A stretch of 64,000 nt of DNA. It comes from Nelumbo lutea. Its lineage: Eukaryota; Streptophyta; Magnoliopsida; Proteales; Nelumbonaceae. The stretch covers positions 142,557,017 to 142,621,016 of the forward strand of contig JAKGHH010000001.1 in NCBI GenBank assembly GCA_022828595.1, given 5' to 3'. Shown here one piece after another: positions 58,401-64,000 of the stretch. Under the pieces are notes generated by a model that saw only the letters and a program-made list of their open reading frames with translations, made no database searches and had not been told where the DNA came from. Position 1 is the stretch's first letter; every line of letters starts with the position of its first letter. Made by a program: the position numbers and the translations under genes.

Positions 58401-59655
58401 GTGTTGTTATTTCTCTTGCAGCCATGTATGAATGGCCACTATATCAGCTTGATATCAAGAATGCCTTTTTGCATGGTGACTTACTCGAGGAGGTCTACAT
58501 GGAGCAACCTCCAAGGTTTGTTGCTCAGGGAGAGGATGGTATGGTGTGCAGACTAAGAAAGGCTATATATGGGCTTAAACAGTCTCCTTGAGCATGGTTT
58601 GGTAGGTTCAGTGAGGTGGTAAAGAAGTTTGGCATGAAACAGTACAAAGTTGACCATTTTGTATTTAGTCATAACTCTCCGGAAGGAAAAATACTGTTGG
58701 TGGTGTATGTAGATGATATTGTTATTACTGAGAATGATAACATTGGTATTGATAGGTTGAAGACTTATCTGCAAAATCACTTTCAGATAAAGGATCTGAG
58801 TAAATTGAGATACTTCTTGAGGATAGAGGTAGCGAAATCCAATGGGATTAACCTGTGCCAAAGGAAGTATGTGCTTGATTTGTTGGAAGAAATAGGCTTG
58901 TTGGGTGCCAAACCAGCTGAAACACCCATGGACACAAATACCAAGCTAAGTAGTGATATGGGTGAAGTGTTTGAAGACCCTGGCAGATACCGACAACTTG
59001 TGGGAAAATTGAACTACCTAACCATTACCAGACCAGACATCTCATTTGCAGTTAGTGTGGTAAGCCAGTTCATGCAAAAACCTCTGACTTCTCATTGGAA
59101 TGTGGTTCTGAGAATTGTGAAGTATCTAAAAGGGGCCCTGGGTCGCGGTCTGATATACAAGAGTGGGGGAAAACTTGAAATAGAAGGGTACTTTGATGCT
59201 GATTGGGTCGGTTCTATATCTGATAGGCGGTCTACTATAGGCTATTGCACGTTTCTAGGAGGTAAGTGACATGGAAAAGTAAGAAGCAGACAATTGTGGC
59301 AAGAAGTAGTGCAGAGGTAGAATATAGGGCTATGGCGCATACCGCTTGTGAATTAGTGTGGCTAAGGAACCTTCTACAGGAAGTAGGGTACAACATTAAC
59401 ACTCCAATGAAGCTCTATTGTGATAATCAGACTGTAGTTCATATCTCCTCTAATTCAGTGTTTCATGAAAGAACCAAGCACATTGAGGTTGACTGTCACT
59501 TTGTGAGGGAGAAGGTGCTGAATGGAGAGCTAGACACTACACATGTTAATACAGAAAAGCAGTGGGTTGACTTATTTACAAAAGACTTGAGTCAGGGAAG
59601 AGTGGACTACATATGTAACAAGCTGGGAGTATATGATATATACTCACCAGCTTGA
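55409..59655 (+). pseudogene. gag-pol of element C (nearly one frame, broken by stops)
   Basis: Starting at ATG 55409, the gag has a copia-type N-terminal domain (IKLNGENYVPWAKSVEVFL), an RGG/Gly-rich stretch and the zinc knuckle CTHCGMDGHTVNYC. The protease site reads IIVSGASDHMTG: the catalytic Asp is replaced by Val (codon 56531). Integrase shows WHYRFGHPS, CESCQFGK, FVDDFSRMTWLYLM and PQQNGVAERKNCHL. RT has [13 protein letters not shown] and YVDDIV (58706). RNase H shows FDADWVGSISDRRSTIGY, AEVEYRAMA and LYCDNQT. The same frame is kept to 59260, interrupted only by stops at 56462, 57185, 58079 and 58589. A small indel near 59262 shifts the last 130 codons (to 59655). Confidence 0.92.
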
Positions 59656-59662
59656 GGGGGAG

Positions 59663-59941
59663 TGTTAGCATAGGGGTATTTCTATCTTTATACCTTGATT
59701 GATGTTGTTGATCTGTAATGTTGTGTTGAAACATGTGTTCTTAACTTAAGTAAGGGCACATAGGTCTTTTCAGTTATGTTTTAATAATAATATAAATACT
59801 TACTGGCCGACTAGGAAAAGTCAAGTTGACTCTTTCAGTTCGAACTAGAATTCTCTCTTCTCTCTTTCTCTATCACTCTTTCTTCTTCTACATAACTAAA
59901 CTCAGTCAGGCTGAACTCTAAGGCAGACCTGAATTCTAACA
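59663..59941 (+). repeat. 3' LTR of element C
   Basis: 279 bp, TGTTAGCATA to TTCTAACA, clearly the partner of 54485-54776 but with scattered substitutions and a shorter pyrimidine tract. Confidence 0.92.
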
Positions 59942-59946
59942 ATTGG

Positions 59947-62464
59947 TTTTGATCATAGAGTCAAGTCTATTAGTATCCATGTGTTATTTGACATTATTGA
60001 ATCCATTTCATCATTTATAGATTCCTTCCAAAAGGCAACATCTCTAGAGGCCATGGCCTCACTGAAGGTTTTTGGATCATTTTCAATGTTCAGGACAATG
60101 GGTATCTTATTTAAAATCTTCTCTCTATCAGCCTCAACCAAAAATACAATTGACTGAGTAGAGATAGAATCTGAACCTAAGTATTTCTCTGTTCTTTGTC
60201 TTTGACTTCTTCTATGTCCTATTGTAGGTGTTATAGTTGTGTCATTTCTTCTTTCAATCTAATTATTATCAACAGGTATTGAGATCTGAGTTTCTCTTTC
60301 AGGTTCTCTGTCATTTTCTGTGGATTCATTTTCTATAGATTCAGAACACGGTTTATTTTCAAAGAACTCAACATCTCTAGTTTTAATTATTATGTTGGAC
60401 TCTAAGTCTAGAAGCCTATAGTCCTTGCTATGTTCTGCATATCTAACAAATATACTTCTCTTAGCTCTGAGTCCTAACTTGGTTCTTTTAAGATCTGGAA
60501 CTCTATTATATGCTAAGCACCCCCACACTTTTAGATAGGCTAAATTAGGGTTTTTTACTGTCCATAATTCATATGGGCATTTGTTATTAACTCTAGAAAT
60601 AATTTTGTTATGTAAATGGTAGGGTGTTAGGAGTGCTTCCCCCCACAGGTTTAAGGGTGCATTAGTTTTTAATAATATACAGTTTATCATTCTGTAAGTG
60701 TTCTATTTTTCCTTTCAGTTAGGCCATTCTGTTGAGGGGTATAGAGAGCAGAACATTGATGTGTTATTCCCAATTCTTCACCGAAAGAATTAAACTCATT
60801 TTTAAAGTATTCAGCACCCCTATCACTTCTAAGGATTTTAATTTTCTTTTCTAGTTGATTTTCAACTTCAGTCTTATACAGTTTAAACATGTCAAAGGCT
60901 TCATCCTTAGTTCTCATAAGGTAGACATAGGTGTACCTAGAAAAGTCATCTATAAATGTTATGAAATATCTCTTACCTCCTTTAGTTAATACACCATTGA
61001 GGTCACAGATATCAGAATGGATTAGTTCTAGAAGTTGAGAATTTCTCTCAACATTAGGGAAATGCTTCTTAGCCATTTTAGATTTTACACATATCTCACA
61101 TTTTTTAATTAATTCATTACTGTAAGCAATTATACCAAGTTTACTCATGTTCTTTATGGATTTAAAATTCAAGTGTGCTAATATATCATGCCATAAAGAG
61201 AATGAATCAACAATATAAGCAAAAATTTTTCCTTCATTAATACTTAATTTCTACATACCATTACAATCATATCATTTTCCAACAAACATCCCATTCTTGG
61301 ATAGGATTAGTTTGTCGGATTCAAAGATAACTTTGAATCCCCTCTTACAAACAAGATTTACTGAGATGAATTTCTTTATAATGTCAGGAACATGGAGAAC
61401 ATTTAGGAGAGTCGGTGTCTTTCCGGAGGTGAAGTTCAACTCTATGTTGCCTCTTCCAACAACGTTGGCACATGTTTGGTTTCCCATCTGTACCTCCTAT
61501 CCATCAGTCACTTCTTCATATGTTTTGAATAAAAACTTGTCCTTGCAAACATGGACTGTGGCGCCTGAATCAACCCACCATCCAGAAGACGATTCAGGCA
61601 TATTGACTTCAGTAATCATGGCCACTAGATTGTCTTCTACCATGTTAGCAGACTTGGTTCCGCCTTTTCGATGTCGGCAGACTCGGGCATAATGCCCCTT
61701 TTTTCCACAAACATAGCAGGATCCTTTCTTATTGTTGCTCTTCATGAAGTTCCCATCCTTCTTCTTTACTTGTAATGCAGGGTTAGTCTTCTTCGATCTG
61801 TTTTCCACAAAATTGACCTTAGAATTCAGCATACCAGCCAGGGTCTTATCCCTACTGTCTCTAATCCGAGACTCTTCTTCAATATGAAGGTGTTGCTAAA
61901 TTTGCTCCAAAGTAAGTTCTTCAGCCTTGTGCAGAAGCTTCTTCCTGTAATCCTGCCAAGAGGGTGGAAGTTTGGAAATGATTGTTCCCACTTGGAAAGA
62001 TTCAGGAAGGATGATGTCAAGGGATCGAATTTTGTTAACTATCACATGTAGTTCATGAACTTGCTTCAGTATGGGTTTATGGACGTTCATGGTGAAGTCA
62101 AAGTATTCTGCAATAAGATACTTATTTGTACTTACTTTTTGCACCTTGTATTTGAATTCCAGGGCCTTCCAGATTTCTTTTAGAGATGTAAGCTCCTTGT
62201 AAAAGTTGTAGAGTCGGTCTGATAAGGCATTCAATATGTGTCCTTGGCATAGAAGTGAGTCATCTTCTCGTTTTGCTCTTCTTTAGTTTTTTTGAGTATT
62301 TGTCAGTGGGTTCAGGAAGTGATTGCAGATTCGGGTCCAACAGATAGTATAGTTTTAGTGTGGTTAGAAAGAAGATCATCTTGTTTTGCCATCGGCTGAA
62401 ATTTGCTCCATTGAATTGGTCTAGTCGAACAAGATCTTTATTCATCATTTTGATCGAAGTCATG
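59947..62464 (-). pseudogene. Element B gag, protease, integrase and start of RT (broken)
   Basis: The gag ATG at 62464 gives MTSIKMMNKDLVRLDQFNG; the frame shifts near 62250. Gag continues (SKLPPSWQDYRKKLLH) to the zinc knuckle CYVCGKKGHYARVC near 61700. The protease site is GWWVDSGATVHVC. The integrase zinc region (CEICVKSK), core (FIDDFSRYTYVYLM, the Asp in ILRSDRGAEY) and catalytic Glu in QQNGLTERKNRTL are all visible. The tail of integrase and the linker end in the RT start (WKESINDEMDSIMSNNTW) at about 59953, where element C begins. Several stops and shifts are present. Confidence 0.85.
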
Positions 62465-62500
62465 CTTGCTTCCGCCTCTATTGTAGAATAATGTTCTAAA

Positions 62501-64000
62501 TGAAGGGATAGGAAATCCATCACAAGGACGCCCAAGATTGCGGAATAAAGGGGGGCGAATTTCAAAATTTTTCTTTCCCTTCAACTAGGAATTGAATTCC
62601 CTATTTAGAAAATCATATTTTCAATGATCATTCTTGAACCATAAACTGAACCAGATCTGAACCAAAAGGATGAGAGAGAGATAATACCTGATACAGAGAA
62701 ATAATATCTCTCAACGGAGGTGTTCACGCCCAAGGTAGAAACCAAAATCTGCTCTCACTGAAGATGGCGCAGTGCAGGGTGGAGCAGAATCAACAGTGTC
62801 CTTCCTAAGAACTTGATTCTTCCAAAGAATCACCTGGATGGCTAGTGAATACAACTCCTACCAATCTTTTCTCCAAAAGATTGGAATCAAGATCCGATCT
62901 TGATTTCTCCCAAGTAATGGAGATCGAACTATTATAGGCGGTGGCTGCAAGAAGGAGGCGGCTAGAGAGAATTTGCAGGGTGCAGAATTCTCTCCTCTGT
63001 GATCTCAGCTCTGAAGACAAGACTGTTGCTGGTGATTGTGTGTCTAAAGGCTGCCGCCCTCTCTTCCTTTTATAGACTTAAAGGGATCAGTTCCTAATCC
63101 CATTAGGAGTTGCTAACCCAAATCATATCTGGATTAGAAGTCCCTTTAAGATAAAGGGATAAACTTTATCTTATTTGCAGATTAGCTCAGCCAGTTCCTA
63201 ATCTAATTAGGAAGTTTCCAAATCTAAGTCTCATTTAGATCTTGGTCTCTTTGAGTGGATAGGGTGTGGGCCAAATCCTATCAAATGATCTTATCTCAGA
63301 ATTCGCCCCTTAAAGAGTAATCAAATTATCCCAGATCGAAATGGGCTTAAGGCCCATTTAGGGTTATGTATTCATTAAACCTTCCAAACTGCTGCCCAGT
63401 TGGGCTTCCTTGTATGGCGTGGGACCCAAACATTGATCTACACATCAGCCACATGGGTTCAGCCTAGCCTTTGTTACAAGGCCTGGCCGAATACACTGTT
63501 ATGGACAGTGCACCCCCTAAAACCCATCAGATGGGTTCTATGGGCCCAACACTTACCCTAAGTGGTTCCTGGGCCAAGCCACCTTGTAACACCCAGGGAC
63601 TGTGGGCAGATGCAAGATTAGCCCATTAGGTATTATCCTCAATGGCCTTACACTTAACCTCTCAGCCCATAATGATCATATAATGCTCGACAAGAGAGGA
63701 CCTCTCCCTTGGCTGCAAGGAACAGTGTTGCATTCTCTCAAGTATGGATCCCAGGAATTAAAACATTTTGCAAATATCTCAAAACTATAATATATATATA
63801 TATATATATACTTTTTTATATCTCATATAAAATATATTTTGCAAAACAAATCTCAACGATTGAAATCAGCTGCTGGCAGTCTTGGTTTCCATCAGTGAGA
63901 GTGCATCCCCGATCATTACCTTTGTCCGACAAAGGGGCTAATCCTGTCACTATGATCACCCACTCAGATGAATTCTCAGAGTGTCCCAACATACCTAGGT
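62501..64000 (-). repeat. Third LTR of the E family, cut by the window edge
   Basis: It is colinear with 36381 and 43902 onward (plus-strand start tgaagggataggaaatcc) for the whole 1.5 kb to the right edge. No primer-binding site lies to its left, so it is not the 5' LTR of element B. It is either a solo LTR or the 3' LTR of a further minus-strand element outside the window. The preceding ctaaa (62496-62500) would be its left target duplication. It includes the minus-strand TATA-like TATAAAAGGA near 63065 and a (TA)n run near 63789-63809. Confidence 0.9.

Larger units (their letters stand above)
54485..59941 (+). mobile_element. Element C: complete 5.5-kb Ty1/copia inserted in element B
   Basis: The LTRs are 54485-54776 and 59663-59941. 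The target duplication ATTGG is perfect (54480-54484 and 59942-59946). A tRNA-iMet primer-binding site follows the 5' LTR, and a polypurine tract (gagggggag) precedes the 3' LTR. Internal order is gag, protease, integrase, RT, RNase H. Structurally complete but with stops, one frameshift and a lost protease residue. Confidence 0.95.
51822..62500 (-). mobile_element. Element B: Ty1/copia retrotransposon, split by element C and capped by an E-family LTR
   Basis: Minus-strand copia coding sequence runs 62464 to 59947, is interrupted by element C, and resumes at 54479 down to 53369, then a probable 3' LTR. Removing C rejoins the RT domain at the duplicated ATTGG. The 5' LTR and primer-binding site are missing, because an LTR of the E family begins only about 36 bp upstream of the gag ATG. 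Confidence 0.85.

Overview
This window is nuclear DNA of a flowering plant. The evidence is two spliced or compact plant-type genes (a PBP1/KIC-type EF-hand protein and a group-V B-box protein with a GT-AG intron), AT-rich intergenic DNA, MITEs, a LINE, and plant-lineage LTR retrotransposons (Tat-like and Athila-like Ty3/gypsy, several Ty1/copia). I cannot name the species. There is no rRNA, tRNA gene, CRISPR array, operon or other prokaryotic feature.

Layout. 1-783: 3' end of a Tat-like gypsy element running off the left edge. 0.8-5.3 kb: small inverted-repeat elements and a decayed LINE on the minus strand, itself split by a hAT-like MITE. 6.2-6.7 kb: the EF-hand gene with a TATA box. 6.7-12.1 kb: intergenic DNA with a few MITE remnants. 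12156-30985: one 18.8-kb gypsy element (called A here) whose pol carries four tandem 660-bp units, whose 3' part carries an antisense coiled-coil ORF, and which hosts a nested Athila-like non-autonomous element (D, 20690-26917). 31-33.7 kb: intergenic and promoter DNA with G-boxes. 33741-34943: the B-box gene. 36381-45862: a complete minus-strand copia element with about 1.95-kb LTRs (E), flanked by ACTTA. 46459-48006: a solo LTR flanked by CCGCT, inside a CT-rich hairpin minisatellite. 49-51.7 kb: MITEs and a fold-back element. 51.8-62.5 kb: a minus-strand copia element (B) split by a plus-strand copia (C, 54485-59941, TSD ATTGG) and capped at its 5' end by another LTR of the E family (62501 to the right edge).

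How the parts relate. Only two host genes are supported. From memory, in Arabidopsis the BBX29 and PBP1 genes, and likewise BBX28 and the PBP1 homologue At4g27280, are close neighbours. The EF-hand plus B-box pair here therefore looks like an ancestral gene pair pushed about 27 kb apart, mainly by element A. Both gene families act in light, auxin or calcium signalling, but nothing in the window shows that they are co-regulated. All retroelement coding regions are broken. In A the breaks are mostly in-frame TAG/TGA/TAA codons of the kind expected from C-to-T decay of methylated DNA. The 660-bp units share the same stops, so they multiplied after the element died.
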